DNA of 64,000 nucleotides from Blakeslea trispora (GCA_025331445.1 JAIWNE010000044.1:173022-237021), one strand, 5' to 3'. Positions 52,880 through 64,000 are shown, numbered from the stretch's first letter. The notes: generated from the sequence alone by a model not told the origin. Translations and numbers: made by a program.

Positions 52880-53542
52880 CAGTAGTCGCTCTATTTAAGG
52901 GTGTTCTATTTAAGGGTATTCTCTATATAAGGGTGCGATTTCAAAAGTTGAACAGCATTACCAGCATTAATACCCTTATACCCTTATTCCAGATAAGGGT
53001 GCGATTTCAAAAAATTTTACCCTTATTTAGAGAAATTCGGATTTTTTTTTTTCAAATTTTATTGATAAAACTTATTGAATTCCAAAAAAATAACCAATCT
53101 TAATAGTTATCAGAACTCTTGTACTCTCGCTCTAAATAAGGGTGAGATTTTGACACTGATAACCTTATTCAGAGAAAACAAATAATTTTTTTTTCAAGTT
53201 TTATTGATAAGATCTATCAAGGCTTAAAAAATTGATAAATATTAGTCTGCTCGCGCGCATTAATGACTTCAGCGCGAGCAGCAGCAATTCGTCTTCTATA
53301 ACGTCGATGCATAGAGGTTTCTATATCATCTTCGGGAATGTCATGATTCAAAATAAATTCATAACATTCCCGTAACCTCTTCTTGGTTGCCTCGACGTCA
53401 TAGAAGATATCTTCTTCTTCTTCACCCAAAGCTTCTTCGTCACCCGCATCTTGAACAGAAGTCACCAACATCATTTCTGCTTCGTCAGCGTTCAAATCGA
53501 GATCCCTGACAGTCTTAACTGTCTCATTTTGGTTTTCTGGTA

Positions 53543-56453
53543 GAGTGCGTCCAGTTTGTAATCGCCGCAACTTGGTGGTGAAAATTTTTGGCACTTTTGG
53601 ACCAAAATAGCAAATTTTTTTTGCAGACAAAATTAAAAAGCGAGGCCGACAATCTATTCAAAATTTAATTCTCTATCGATCCCCGGCCTCCTTTTCTTTA
53701 TATCTTGTCTCTATCTCGAGTTATTTTTTTTCACTTCGACCTGAAAGTTCCTCTGAGGTCTAATTATAGGCATACATAAGTTTCAACCAATAATATAGTA
53801 GTTAGTGTTACACAACCAAACTCCGATATATTAAAATGGTAGTTTGTGCTACATTGTCAGTCAGAATCCTAGTCTATTAAAATTGTTTAGCAAAACCTTT
53901 TGTCTGTTCCTTTTTCGCAAAGTTCAATATGGGTCGTCCTAGCAAAAATCTTCAGAAGCTTAAAAAGTTCAACCAAGACAGACATAATCAAAAAGTTGAA
54001 GCTGAAAAAGCATTGGTATGGAATCAAGTGTCTTTTGAGTTGTGCAATTTAATTTAAAGATAGAACAATAAGATCGAAAATGAAGGCGTCTCTTCTATCG
54101 ACGATACTTCGTTCGATTATGAAGACAACAGTAACTTTGAGTATCCTACTATTGAATCATGTTTCGACTTTGAATTTATTTCAGAGAGTGATGGCGAAGA
54201 AAGTTTAGAGATCGAATTAGAAATGTTAGACAACATTGAAGATCAGAATACAAAGTGTTTGCATGACACTTTGAAATGGGACAACAACAACCCAGAAATT
54301 AACAAGAAAAGAAAACATGCAAGAACTTTTCAATTGACCGACAGAGCGATCAGAAAAAGAAAGCAAAAAAATAGGATGATGGCAGAAGGCTCATCAAAAA
54401 TATCTGATTATTTTCAGATTTCTAAGGAACAGTCTGCTGAAGTCAGAGCCGATGAAGAAGAAGAGGAAGTAGAAGAAGCTGACGTCTTGGATATCTCCAG
54501 TGCTATCAGTAAGCTTAGTGAGTTGCTGAAGCCAGTAGCAAACTCTCGAGTTGTCCAAACTTTACACGGACATTATGATACCTTCCGCTATCAAGCTGTT
54601 CTTGCCTACCTCAAGCGCATCAAAGATGGAAAAGGTGCCATGGAGGCAAGCCAAGAAGCAGCAGCTATAACCTGGTTGTCCCCATCCGAGTCTTATCGCG
54701 CAAAGAGTATTCGCATGTGGACTAAGGCTCTTCTTAAGACTAGGGATATCTCTGTCTTAAGACAAGGCAAGTTCGCTAAGCGAGTGTCTCTGTTGTCAGA
54801 TGAGGACATCAAGCAGAGATGCCTTGACTGGTTAAGAGAAACAAAGCCCAATCAGCGATCAACAAGAGGCTTAGTTGACCATGTAAGAAAGGTGATTTTG
54901 CCTGATGTTTTGAGCACAGGTATAATAAGTGAAGAGCTAGGAAACAAGCTTAAGTCTCTGAGCCAAACCACAGTTTCTAAATACCTGAAACTGTGGGGCT
55001 TTGACTATAAGTGTACTGGCAAAGACTTTATGTACATCGATGGCCATGAAAGACAAGATGTAAAAGAATATCGTTTTCAGTAGGCAAGACAGATGATGGA
55101 GTGGAAGAAGAGGATGGAATTTTATCCATATGGTAATGAAGAAGAGGTTGTTCAACCAACCCTTCGAGAAGAAGAAAAGAAGGTAGTTCTTGTCACTCAT
55201 GATGAGAGCACCTTTTATGCCAACGATGGAAAGAAGACTCGCTGGCAACTACCTACCGAATCGGCTATCTTGCCTAAAGGCCAGGGCAAGTCTGTCATGG
55301 TGTCAGAGTTCATGTGCGCTTGCCATGGTACTATGAAGGCTTTGGTCAACGGGGAAGAGAGGTCCTCAAGAACAATTTTCTATCCAGGTGGAGACAACTG
55401 GTGGAAATGTGAGGACCTCAATGCACAACTCAAGGAGGATGTACTTCCGCTCTTTGAGTTGTTGCATCCTGACTGTATTGGTTTGTTTGCTTTTGATCAA
55501 AGTCAAAATCATCGTGCATCTGGCAATGATGCCTTGCTTGCGAGTAGAATGTCTTCTGAGGAAATCCCATACAAACCAGAATCACCTTATCGCTTTCGAG
55601 ACGGCTTCTACAGAGATCCAGAATCAGACCAAGCCATGATGCAAAGCATGTACTTCATGCGCAATATTGATTTTAGAAAATTCAAGACTGAATTTAAAAG
55701 ACTCAAGCCTCAAGTAGGGCCAAGAAAGCGTTTTGGAACAGAGAATGCTTTGAGAACTTTTTTGGTACAAAAGCTACAGTTCCCTAGACCCGTAAGTTTT
55801 TATTGCAATTACAAAAAATCAACTCTCCAATAACTTTTAACTCATAATCTTAGGTTGAGTACTTTAAAGGCACTTTCCAAATCCTTTTGGAAAGACGGCT
55901 CATTCAAAAAGACTGTTCGCTCTTGAAAAAGTGTAATGATGAGCATACTGGTGACAAGTGTTGTCTAGAGAAAATACTGTCGGCACAAGATGATTTTGTT
56001 AATCAAAAGTCAATCCTAGAAGAAACAATCATCAACAATGGCCATATGATGACACTCTATCCAAAGTATCATTGCGAAACCAATTGGATTGAGCGACACT
56101 GGGCCGAGTCAAAGCCTATTGCTCGTCTTGAGTGTGACTACACATTTAAGGGCCTTAAAGATAACATCCATAAGTTTCTAGACAGCAATCAGGTTACCAA
56201 TGGTACAAAGACAATTAGAAAATGGCAAAACCTTGCTTATCGGTATATAGAAGCATATAGCCAAGGTCATGATGCCATCGAGACAAATGAGCTTGTCAAA
56301 AAATTTTCTAAAACATACAAAAGTCATAGAAAGCTCATATAAATAAAAAAAAAATCCAGTATAGACAAATTTTAAGGTGCGATTTTAATCGGCGACGAAA
56401 TGGGTCAAAAGTTCCTCTAAAAAGTTATTGGCGATTACAAACTGGACGCACTT
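53543..56453 (+). mobile_element. Second DDE element of the 48.5-kb family, inserted in pogo, TA duplication
   Basis: TA at 53541-53542 and 56454-56455. The ends read GAGTGCGTCCAGTTTGTAAT and, reversed, AAGTGCGTCCAGTTTGTAAT, both followed by CGCC (23 of 24 bases equal). 2911 bp. The transposase relates to that at 48910, but the terminal repeats differ completely. Confidence 0.9.
53929..56342 (+). pseudogene. DDE transposase, three exons, one in-frame stop
   Basis: Exons 53929-54015 (MGRPSKNLQKLKKFNQ), 54064-55791 and 55854-56342 give 767 codons in one frame with a single TAG at 55081-55083. Compared with the sister copy (KEWALRMVDYM) the position is a Trp (FQ-stop-ARQMMEW), so TGG became TAG. 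Motifs: SSKISDYFQISK near the N-terminus, VTHDESTFYANDGKK (Asp), KGQGKSVMVSEFMC, GLFAFDQSQNHRAS (Asp), CETNWIERHWAESK (Glu). The acidic N-terminal 150 residues are low complexity. Apart from one codon it looks complete. Confidence 0.88.
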
Positions 56454-56670
56454 TAGCTGGGGAATAAGACAGTTAAGACTGTCAACAATCTCCTGCTCCA
56501 AGGGCAAAGCAGTGGTAGGAGGCTCTACCATTTTGTCCTTCTTGCTCTCCAAGATGCGGGTGTGTCGCCAGCAGTTCTTAATGGTTTCTGGCTTCACCTC
56601 AAGTCAAGAAGCAGCCAAGAAGAACATTGCTTGTCACTACAGCGCAAGAAAATTTAATTTGTGGTAGTTT

Positions 56671-58634
56671 GGCCCAAAAAATGGTAGTTTGGCCCAAACG
56701 ATAAGTTTTGGAGAGCAGATTTGATGGATTTAGTAAATAAACGATTCGATTTTTTTAGTTCATTGTACTCCTACATGTTCAAGGTTGTTTAGTTAAAAGT
56801 TTGAAGCAAATTGGAAAGGTTGACCAAGTGCGTGCTATTTTCATCCATCGAATTTCTTTAAAATAAATTCTAAGTGCCAAAAAAAATATCAGACAAGGTG
56901 CTTTTTAGCAGAAATATTAAAAAACAAAAGAAAAAAAAAGTCATGCACGAGTGCGAAATTGCTTTGAACTAAAAATGGGGGACAAACAATGAGTATTTCA
57001 TGTAAAAAGCATGCTAATTAGGAAGTTGGGGGTTAGGCTATTTTGGGAGAATCGTTTTAGGCAAAAGAACTAAATACCATCATATTACATTGCTAAATGT
57101 GTTTAGCTCTTTATAGACAAAAATCACCATTCATTCTACAGTAAAAGTTGCTCTTTATGCAAATCCAAGACATTTCCCATTTCAGTACAATTTTAGCTTG
57201 AATCTATTAATGAAATAATACTTTCTTCCCATCACTGTCATATTTCTCATATATACTGGCTAATTTTTTCAATCCCCCATTTTCTTTTTTCTTTCTTTTT
57301 TTCATTATATGCACAGCAAACGGTAAGCACTTTTATCTTTTTTTATTCTTACAAATATTTTATAATCTATCAGCATTACTGACTCTCTTATTTCACACTA
57401 GCTTCATGTATATCACCTTATCATAACAACATTCTAACACCTCGGCTACGCTTCTCTTCTCATTTCTTTGCTGCTTCGATCTTCTTATTAGTATGCATTT
57501 GCTTGTCTTCAACATTTTATACACTTATACAACCACTTATCATGGATTCTAGTAGACAATCCCTTATTCATCTCACCCTCTTCTGTGCTACTTTTTACCG
57601 CCTCATCCATGACTTTTTTATCCATGCTGTCTGCTTTATACCATGTTGCTCAAACTCATACTTCTTTGACTGAAATCTGAAAACCATGTCTATCTATGCT
57701 GCCTATCAGGATCGATGCCTCTGCTTAAATATTTCTTGCCCGAATTCCTTCGATTTCCTTAGTTATCTGTTCAAATGCTATTGTGCACATTGCATTCACT
57801 AAATTTCTCTATTCGTAGTCATCGACATGAAACCTCTTCGTAACCAGATATTCAACTGCTTATTGTATTTCCATCCCATGTCTGATCTGTTCATGTCTGT
57901 CTTCTTTCTTGTGTACTCATTTGGTCTGCCTGTTCCGTCATTATCACTGATCATTATCCAAGCTTCAAGAAATACTTTTCCTCTTTACTATACCGTTGTT
58001 TAAGTACTGGGTCTCTTCCCATATCGCCATCTCTCTATCTCATCTTCAAGAAATGCTTTTTATCCGCCTATTCTCCTTCCACTACTATGGTTTGTGCTTT
58101 TAAAGCTTGCCGAATCTCTTTTTGATTGAACTTGGAGTTCTTTCCAACTTTACTGCTTGTGCTTTTTTTCTTTTTGTGTCTTCTCGCCTTTGCTCATGCT
58201 TACATGGGTGCTCCATCTCAGATGAGCTTGCCTCATCTCTTTGAATCTTTTTCGCGACAAGTGAAATACCGCCTCCAGATTATTTTGACTCTGCTATCTT
58301 ACCAAATGAATTTCTCTTTATCGAATATTTTCTTCTGACTGTTGCTCTCACTGTTGGCTGGACTCATGAGGTACCTAATCGTAACTAAAAGACACAACAT
58401 GCTCATGACAAAGTACATGTGTAAAGGATCGCGTCTCATCTTTATTTTTTTTTGTTTTATAGACTTGCTATGCTATTTACTTTCTTCCTCTATTGTTTCT
58501 GACTCTTTTGTATACTGGTGACGAGTGATCTCTTACTTGGTGTAGCTCATGACCTTGCATGTTGCTTCAAAATGGCTGTCAAAAAAAAATTACAAAAAAA
58601 ATCTCGGTTAAGGCTGAATATTTTTTCTAACACA
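56671..58634. other. Gene-free stretch, pyrimidine-rich on the plus strand
   Basis: GGTAGTTTGGCCCAAA occurs twice at 56664-56697. From about 57290 to 58540 the plus strand is markedly C/T rich with no long ORF. An open frame at 58126-58338 (hydrophobic, LLLVLFFFLCLLAFAHAYMG) is short and unsupported. Confidence 0.45.
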
Positions 58635-59185
58635 GTGTGGTGCACCACGGCGTAGAGGGGTGTATATAGTGACTCAAATAATTGTGAAATAACCCTGCAC
58701 CTAGGATGCAAATATTTTACGCTAAGTTAGCGATTTTCTCTCCGCCAAAATAAAATAAAATATTTCGCTAACTAAGCATGAGCGGCCTCCCCCACTCCCC
58801 TCGACCTCCCCTCAGTTCATCTCCGATAGAGAATTTTCACCCTCCCCCCTTCTTTTCATGTCTTATTTGATTGGACCTCAGCTTAAGCAGTAAAAAAAAT
58901 GCATATAAAAACTGACAAAAGTAATGATTATCATAATATGTATTTAACAAAATAATGTTTTATTTTAGTCTTCGTCACTTTCGAAAGAAAGTGACTCTCT
59001 GTCGTCCTCAGAAGAGTCAGACTCGTGGTCAGAGCCATAGTCGCTTTTGTCTCCATCTACTACACGATTTCAAATGTTATTGCATGACTTGTTTTTTATA
59101 AATCTCTTTGTCTTTAAAAAATGATAATAAAAAAAATTTAAATCCCTTCTCTTTTCCTATCTCTTTCCCTTTACCTGTAACTAAC

Positions 59186-59994
59186 ATGCAATTCCTTCCT
59201 ACCGAAAATTTACTCCAAGAAAAGCCTTACGTTAAGGCTATGTTGGACAAGCTCGAATGCTCTTTGAGACAATTTCTTGTCGAGCATCCTGAAGAAGATG
59301 AAGAAGAGATGCGACGCATGGCTATTGGCAAGCTTGGTCTTCCTTACCTGAACGACTTCAAGACCAAGTTTGCGCGAATTCCTGTCGCCAGAAAAAGAAG
59401 CGTCTGGCAGCAGCACTTGAGCAACATGTCGGTGGAAAGAGGCTTGTCCTTCAAAAAGAAGGAGGACTTGCCTGCCATTTTGTCAAGTTATCAAGAGATA
59501 ACAAATGGCCCACCTTCCTCCTTGCAAGCGCTTGTCGATCAGACAAACGCTTGCAATGCCAAGGACAAGCAGACCTTGCCAGTTAGTGAGGCTATCCTCA
59601 CGAAGGCGTTAGCCAACTTGAGGAGCTACTCCAACTGGCTCCTTGCAGAGTTCGACGTGCATATGATGCACGTCTATGCCATTGACGATGCCAAAGCCGA
59701 TGACAGATTTTTATGCTACTCGAACTCAGGTATTGTTTTGGTTCCAACACAACATGTATTTTTTTAGATTTATCTAACAATATGAGTATAGATGTAGGCA
59801 AAATGTTCGAGAGCCGCATCGGTGAGAAGCTGGGTGTTTCGCCTGGGAAGTATGTCCACAAGTTGGTCATGGCTACTGGAGCCAAAACAAGAGCTTACTT
59901 GCTTGGGCTGCCATCTCCCTCCACCCCTGTTTCCTCTGCTCCTGTTTCAAAGGTGATGTCTCGAAGACAGGGACTTATCGCCTTCAGAACTTGA
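59186..59994 (+). CDS. Unrecognised protein, two exons
   Basis: Exon 1 59186-59729 (MQFLPTENLLQEKPYVKAML) and exon 2 59792-59994, with intron GTATTG...AGTATAG, give 248 residues. Helical and charged, with no known domain. Segments EDEEEMRRMAIGKLGLPYL, RKRSVWQQHLSNMSVERGL, then KMFESRIGEKLGVSPGKYV and KLVMATGAKTRAYLLG. A second frame after about 59950 (GDVSKTGTYRLQNLSVRHL) remains coding-like to 60062, hinting at a one-base shift or a short unseen intron that changed the C-terminus. Codon use resembles the element ORFs. It stands 2.4 kb upstream of, and on the same strand as, the KDZ transposase. Confidence 0.5.
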
Positions 59995-62385
59995 GTGTTC
60001 GACACCTGAATGACATCAAAGACAGGTTAGATGCAGGTGTCATTGTCATCAATGCTGAATAAAAGCTTTTCCCTTCTTTCAGTAGTTCCATTGGACTCTA
60101 GATTGCGTTTAGGATTCGTATAATACGGCATCACATAACGTAAGTTCTTTTTCTTTTCCTCTCGAAAGAATTCTCTCTCTTTGTTTTCGTGTTTTGTATT
60201 CCATTCCGTAGCCTGATGATCTACTGACTTTTTTTTTCACAATTATACAACTTAACATACTTTGCCAGTGTATGACTAAGTTTGGTAGCTTGTACTCACT
60301 CTTTGAGCGGAATTGAATTAGCAAGCCACTTATCAGCAACAAACAGTCACTTGCATTTGAGTATTAAGTATTGGAGTTCAGAATTTCGCAACTGGTTTTT
60401 CTTTCTTTTAGAAAATTTTTTTTTCTTCTTTTTTAGATTCAAAATGAAGAAAAGTCTGGTTTGTTTTCATCTTGACGTGCATCTCTCACCCCAACCTTCC
60501 TGCCATTCCACTAGCTAAAGTCAACAAGCCCTCTACTAATCTTTGTTTTTGTATGATAACAGCCAATACAGATGCTTCACTTGAAGATGCTCTCCAGCCA
60601 GACGCTCTGATATTGTAGGCTATACATGGATGGAGAAGCATCCAAGCTTGTAGTCCACAATTTGTCTTGGCTTATAACATGTAAGTTTCTTAGTTATAGT
60701 ATCGTTGTTTTTAGATATGTATAGTTTTTTTCTTCAAATAAAATAATAATAATACGCTACACTTCTTTGTTGTGCTTCATGTCTTAAAATGTATCTGTAA
60801 GCATCTGCTATTTTATGTTTATTTCTTTTAGTACCCCTGTCTTTTTAGAAAGAAGGCTGGCCTTTTGAACTAAAGCACATGTTAAATTATTTGAACGAAA
60901 TTACATCTTGAAGCAGTAGTAATGAGATAATTTTTTAAGAGAAAAAGACCAGGGTAAAGCTGAAGCTTAGAATGGTGCAACTTGTTTCTAGCAAGGTCAA
61001 GACAACAGATAATCATCAACTCCATACTCAAATATCTAAATCAAACTGACTAGTATTGCTTGTAATGAAACAAATAGAAAAGTAGATGCTACGAAACACT
61101 GTCGTGTCCTTAATGCAAAAAAGCCTGTCTAGAAAAGAAGTCGACAAAACAGAAAGACGCGTTCATCTTTCTATGGACTCAAAGCCTCCTAAGTATGTCT
61201 ACAAAGAAGGGACAAAAGGCAGAAAGAGCATCAAAGAATGCAGTCGAATAGGCTTGGTTCAGTGGGTCTAAAAGGTAAGATGAGTTAGCAAGGAGTAAGT
61301 CTAAAAGACAAACATGGAGAGGTGAACATGGGGATGAAGATGAAGAGATGAAGAAGCCACAAAGAAGGAAGTCTGAGAATAAAGAGGACAAAATAAAAAA
61401 TTTATGACTCACAAATAGCGTGCATCTGTTTGATTGGTTTCTTGGTAATTAAGAATAAAAATCTTTTACTGTCAGATTTCACATCCGATCCTGGGAGTTA
61501 GTCTTCCAGACTTGAATAAAATGTAAATAAAATTTCCATATTTGGAGCATGTCAAAGTCGCATCCATGATTGACTATCCATTTAAACACTTTCACTCATC
61601 TGAAAAGCCTAGAAATGCTCGAAATGATTTCTGATACATAGCAGAATATTAAGCTTTGCTTTTAGAAGCTTTCCCGATTCTAAGAGTGCCAAATTGCGGC
61701 TAACATGCCAATTTTGAGAAGAATTAGTGCAAAATCATGGCATTTGACCCACTTTGATGCTGATATCATTACATTCTGATGTCAAGTAACAGGTTTTAGT
61801 ACCTGATTCAGTTTGGCCAAACATTCCTCTAATACTATATGTAATTTGAGCGATTTTAATTGATCTTTTTTAACATGTAAGCTTTGAGTTTCTTGTTTTT
61901 ACAAAACTGATATGTAAAACAAGTTCGAATGTCCTCCTAAAAGTTTGTTTTTACACTTTTCTCATTTTTTATAGAGTTTTTTTGGCTAAAGATTAGTAAC
62001 TAATATGAAAGAAGATACAGACGAAGTCTTAGCGTCTAGATGCTCTTTTATGAAAAGTTATCCTCCTATAACGACATAAATCATAGCCAAATCTTGGGCA
62101 TAGTATCAAATTTGAATGCAAATTTCTTTTATCGCACCCAGTTTTGGATATATTTAGCCTTTTTTTATACAATGTAAGTAGTTTAGTCAAGACATACGAT
62201 ACGCAAGCAGAAGCTATTTCATTCGAGAGCATGGGCAGAAAAAAGGTAATTTCTTGTTATAAAGTTTACCTATTTAAGCAATGTTTGATAGATTTTAAAA
62301 GCCAGATGACAGACGAAAACATCAACAAACCTCACATGCCTTTGTCTTCTTTTTCTTTCGCTTAATAACCACAGAACATCGCACC
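59995..62385. other. Mostly non-coding
   Basis: AT-rich, with scattered intron-like signals but no convincing exon chain. The short open frames (for example 61086-61271) have no recognisable features. Degenerate exons of an element gene may be hidden here. Confidence 0.4.
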
Positions 62386-63960
62386 ATGAAGAATTTTTTT
62401 AAAAAGTATAACCTTGAACCTCCCAAGAAGAGATTCAAGAAAGCATGTAGAAGGGAGCCTATGCTCTCATTCGAAGAACAGCAACAAAAAGATGCCAAGT
62501 TCTATCAGATGTATCTGAAAGATCAAGCATCCAGATTGGAAGCAGAAGCATCAAGCCAACAAGCGACTAGCAACCTTTTCCACTTCAGAGACGATGACCT
62601 CGGAATGGGTGATTGGATCGACGTTGATGTTAATGTTGACTGCAGGGAGCATGCTAGTCAAACCAGACCTGCACCCAAGCAGCTCATGTTTCAGAAATGG
62701 AACGCCCATTCCGAAGAGTTAATGGAGTGGTACATCAAGTCAAAAGACTTGATGGGAGAGCCCAACCTCTCCAGGGTTTGTGCCAACTTTAGGCCTCTTC
62801 AATGCCTTTGTCCGGACAAGAGAATGTCCAAATTGACACTTTACTTTTTGAACAGTAAGTCATCAAAAGCAGTTCCGAAAGTTAGAAAAAGACTTACATA
62901 AAGCAACTCTTAGGTGTTCAAAAAGTAAATGTTGAGCATTGTTCCTGCTCGCCTTTGACGAAGCAGCTCATTAGCAACCAGCTAATGCCTGCTTCTTTTC
63001 AGTCGCCCAAAAGAGCGATTGATTTTGCAATGATGGACTATTTCATCTTTTAAAGATGAATGCTTTATGTATCTAACCATTGCTTTGCTCGAATTAGCAA
63101 CCAATTATATCAAAAAACAGGTGCATCGAGTGCTGATGGTAAATGGACGACTTTTTTATTACTTATCACTCTACTCATATTTACTTAATATTTAGGAGTC
63201 TCCCTTGACGAAGCTCATCGTCAATAACGTGTACTTCTTGTACGAAGGTTGCTCTTGTTTGTCCAAGACAATGTCAACAAGAAGTATGATCTTGGTGCAG
63301 TTGATCAATGTCTTGCATGCGAAGTAAGCGGTGTATAGCTCATCAAGTGATAAGACATGTGTATACTAAATAAAGTCGATAGGGTGCAGACAGAAAGTTG
63401 GTTACCTTGGACGGCAACTTTCAGATGAAGCACGAAAGGATGCTTCATCTGAAACATTGCATGACAATGGTATATTAGCTCCATCTGCCCTTGAAGCTCT
63501 CTTTGGGGCTCAAGAAATGAGGTTGATGCCTTTGAAAACGTCAAGGCTGGAAAGGACGATGTAAGAACAGAGCAAGGGCCTAAATATCTGAAGTACAACA
63601 TTAATTTCGCTTAATAGTGTGTCTTGGATCAAGTCGAAGACAGTGTCTTCAAAGCCAACAGCAACAGCAACAGAAACATGTCTAGCAGCAGGTATGATGC
63701 AAATGGTGTTTTCTCCATGTCATGCGCTAGACATGGTGTTCCTGAGCGTCTATATGACATTTGTGGTGGCGAAGGTAAGTTGTGATTTGAAAACCTCATT
63801 ATCGTAGCTAACTCTGTCATTCATTAGCCACAAGTATGCTCTTGCTTGTGTTTCCACTTGGTGAAAAGCCAACAAGAAGGCAGTACACCAAGTATGGTAT
63901 CATGTATGATATTGTATGTATGGTGAAGAAGAACTTGGAAGTAGTACTTGTTTCTTGAAA
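62386..63960 (+). pseudogene. KDZ transposase, 5' part, degenerate
   Basis: Exon 1 62386-62854 (MKNFFKKYNLEPPKKRFKK ... QLMFQKWNAHSEELMEWYI), exon 2 from 62914 with the CxC region VNVEHCSCSPLTKQLI, MPASFQSPKRAIDFAMMDYF. Then a frame break near 63050 (KDECFMYLTIALLELATNYI), QCLACE followed by an intron, and ADRKLVTLDGNFQMKHERM, where Asp is the usual first catalytic residue. After another break come VFKANSNSNRNMSSSRYDA, VFSMSCARHGVPERLYDICG, an intron at 63775-63827, and HKYALACVST, KYGIMYDIVCMV, with the second Asp. This order is typical of Kyakuja-Dileera-Zisupton transposases. Several shifts and stops mark it as dead. The Glu region lies beyond the window. Confidence 0.75.
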
Positions 63961-64000
63961 CAAATCGACTAGAAAACTAATTATTATATAATTCTTAGCA

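Larger units (their letters stand above)
53217..56665 (-). pseudogene. pogo-like transposase C-terminal part, interrupted, with C-terminal PIP-box-like motif
   Basis: Reading down from 56640: AMFFLAAS, a TGA (56606-56604, from Trp TGG), then EVKPETIKNCWRHTRIL, a hallmark of pogo/Tigger transposases, and EIVDSLNCLIPQL. At 56455 the nested element begins. Beyond it, at 53542, the same frame resumes PENQNETVKTVRDLDLNADE and runs on acidic sequence to RAEVINAREQTNIYQFFKP. Joining across the insert and one TA keeps the frame exactly. The end QTNIYQFF fits the PCNA-binding consensus QxxI/LxxFF. The N-terminal DNA-binding and catalytic parts are missing. Confidence 0.8.
52880..56670 (-). mobile_element. 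Truncated pogo-like element carrying a nested DDE element
   Basis: After TA (52878-52879) the terminus reads CAGTAGTCGCTCTATTTAAG, followed by degenerate TTTAAGGGTATTCTC and AAGGGTGCGATTT units up to about 53170. The minus strand encodes the transposase C-terminus. The far end (beyond 56670) is missing. The MITE at 9577-9749 shares its terminus. Confidence 0.8.
58635..64000 (+). mobile_element. KDZ-type element, degenerate, runs off the window
   Basis: The right part encodes a broken KDZ transposase (62386 onward). The left limit is a guess at TGTGGTGCACCACGGCG (58635), where sequence character changes. CGCTAAGTTAGCGA and TCGCTAACTAAGC form an inverted pair at 58722-58774. The gene at 59186 lies between and may belong to it. 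Confidence 0.45.

Noticed and set aside
53217..53630. A free-standing 137-residue gene
   Set aside because: Its first 30 codons are the nested element's terminal repeat. The remainder is the pogo transposase C-terminus once the insert is removed.
58126..58338. 70-residue hydrophobic frame as a secreted peptide
   Set aside because: A signal-like N-terminus is visible, but it lies in a pyrimidine-rich tract that gives hydrophobic codons by composition.

Overview
The window looks like a gene-sparse, transposon-packed piece of an AT-rich Mucoromycota (probably Mucorales) nuclear genome. The evidence is short GT..AG introns of about 50-70 nt in nearly every host gene, long A and T runs, a Slt2-type MAP kinase, an alternative (type II) NADH dehydrogenase, a PAS protein of the kind expanded in Mucorales, and a mix of DIRS, Ty3/gypsy, Tc1/mariner, pogo, MULE and KDZ elements. 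Organism placement is inference from gene style; no species is claimed.

Layout. 1-4.3 kb: the 5' part of an unrecognised two-exon gene, a decayed Tc1 copy and a PAS-domain gene. 4.28-8.63 kb: a structurally complete DIRS retrotransposon (tyrosine recombinase, RT-RNase H and Gag-like ORFs, inverted terminal repeats and an internal complementary region) lying 55 bp upstream of the PAS start codon. 9.6-12.3 kb: a divergent pair made of a minus-strand gene with a PD..EVK nuclease-like signature and a decayed plus-strand gene whose C-terminus looks like a Fanzor (eukaryotic TnpB relative). 13-24 kb is the host core: MAP kinase, mitochondrial adenylate kinase, MTFP1-like protein, a small mitochondrial membrane protein and a 15-exon NADH dehydrogenase gene. 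One intron of the last gene holds a whole MULE whose second ORF resembles a ubiquitin-specific protease.

24.9-36 kb: two orphan Gag fragments and a young Ty3/gypsy element with equal-length LTRs and a single 4.6 kb reading frame broken only by three stops. 36.5-40.75 kb: an IS630/Tc1-like element with 187-bp terminal inverted repeats, a two-exon transposase and a second HTH ORF. 41.35-45.58 kb: a multi-exon transposase with a DEDD 3'-5' exonuclease domain lying between its putative second and third catalytic residues. 46.8-51.35 kb: an unrecognised gene hit by a Tc1 element, which was itself hit, a few bases after its transposase start codon, by a second DDE element. 52.9-56.7 kb: a truncated pogo-like element interrupted by a relative of that second DDE element. 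58.6-64 kb: a degenerate KDZ-type element running off the window.

How it fits together. Host genes concentrate at 13-24 kb and serve mitochondria and signalling. Most of the rest is layered transposition, and insertion order can be read from TA or 9-bp target duplications. Many element ORFs are open apart from single stops explicable as C:G to T:A changes (Trp TGG to TAG or TGA, Gln CAG to TAG). The most unusual items are the MULE with a protease-like ORF joined by TGATG, the exonuclease-transposase, and the Fanzor-like relic beside a nuclease-like gene.
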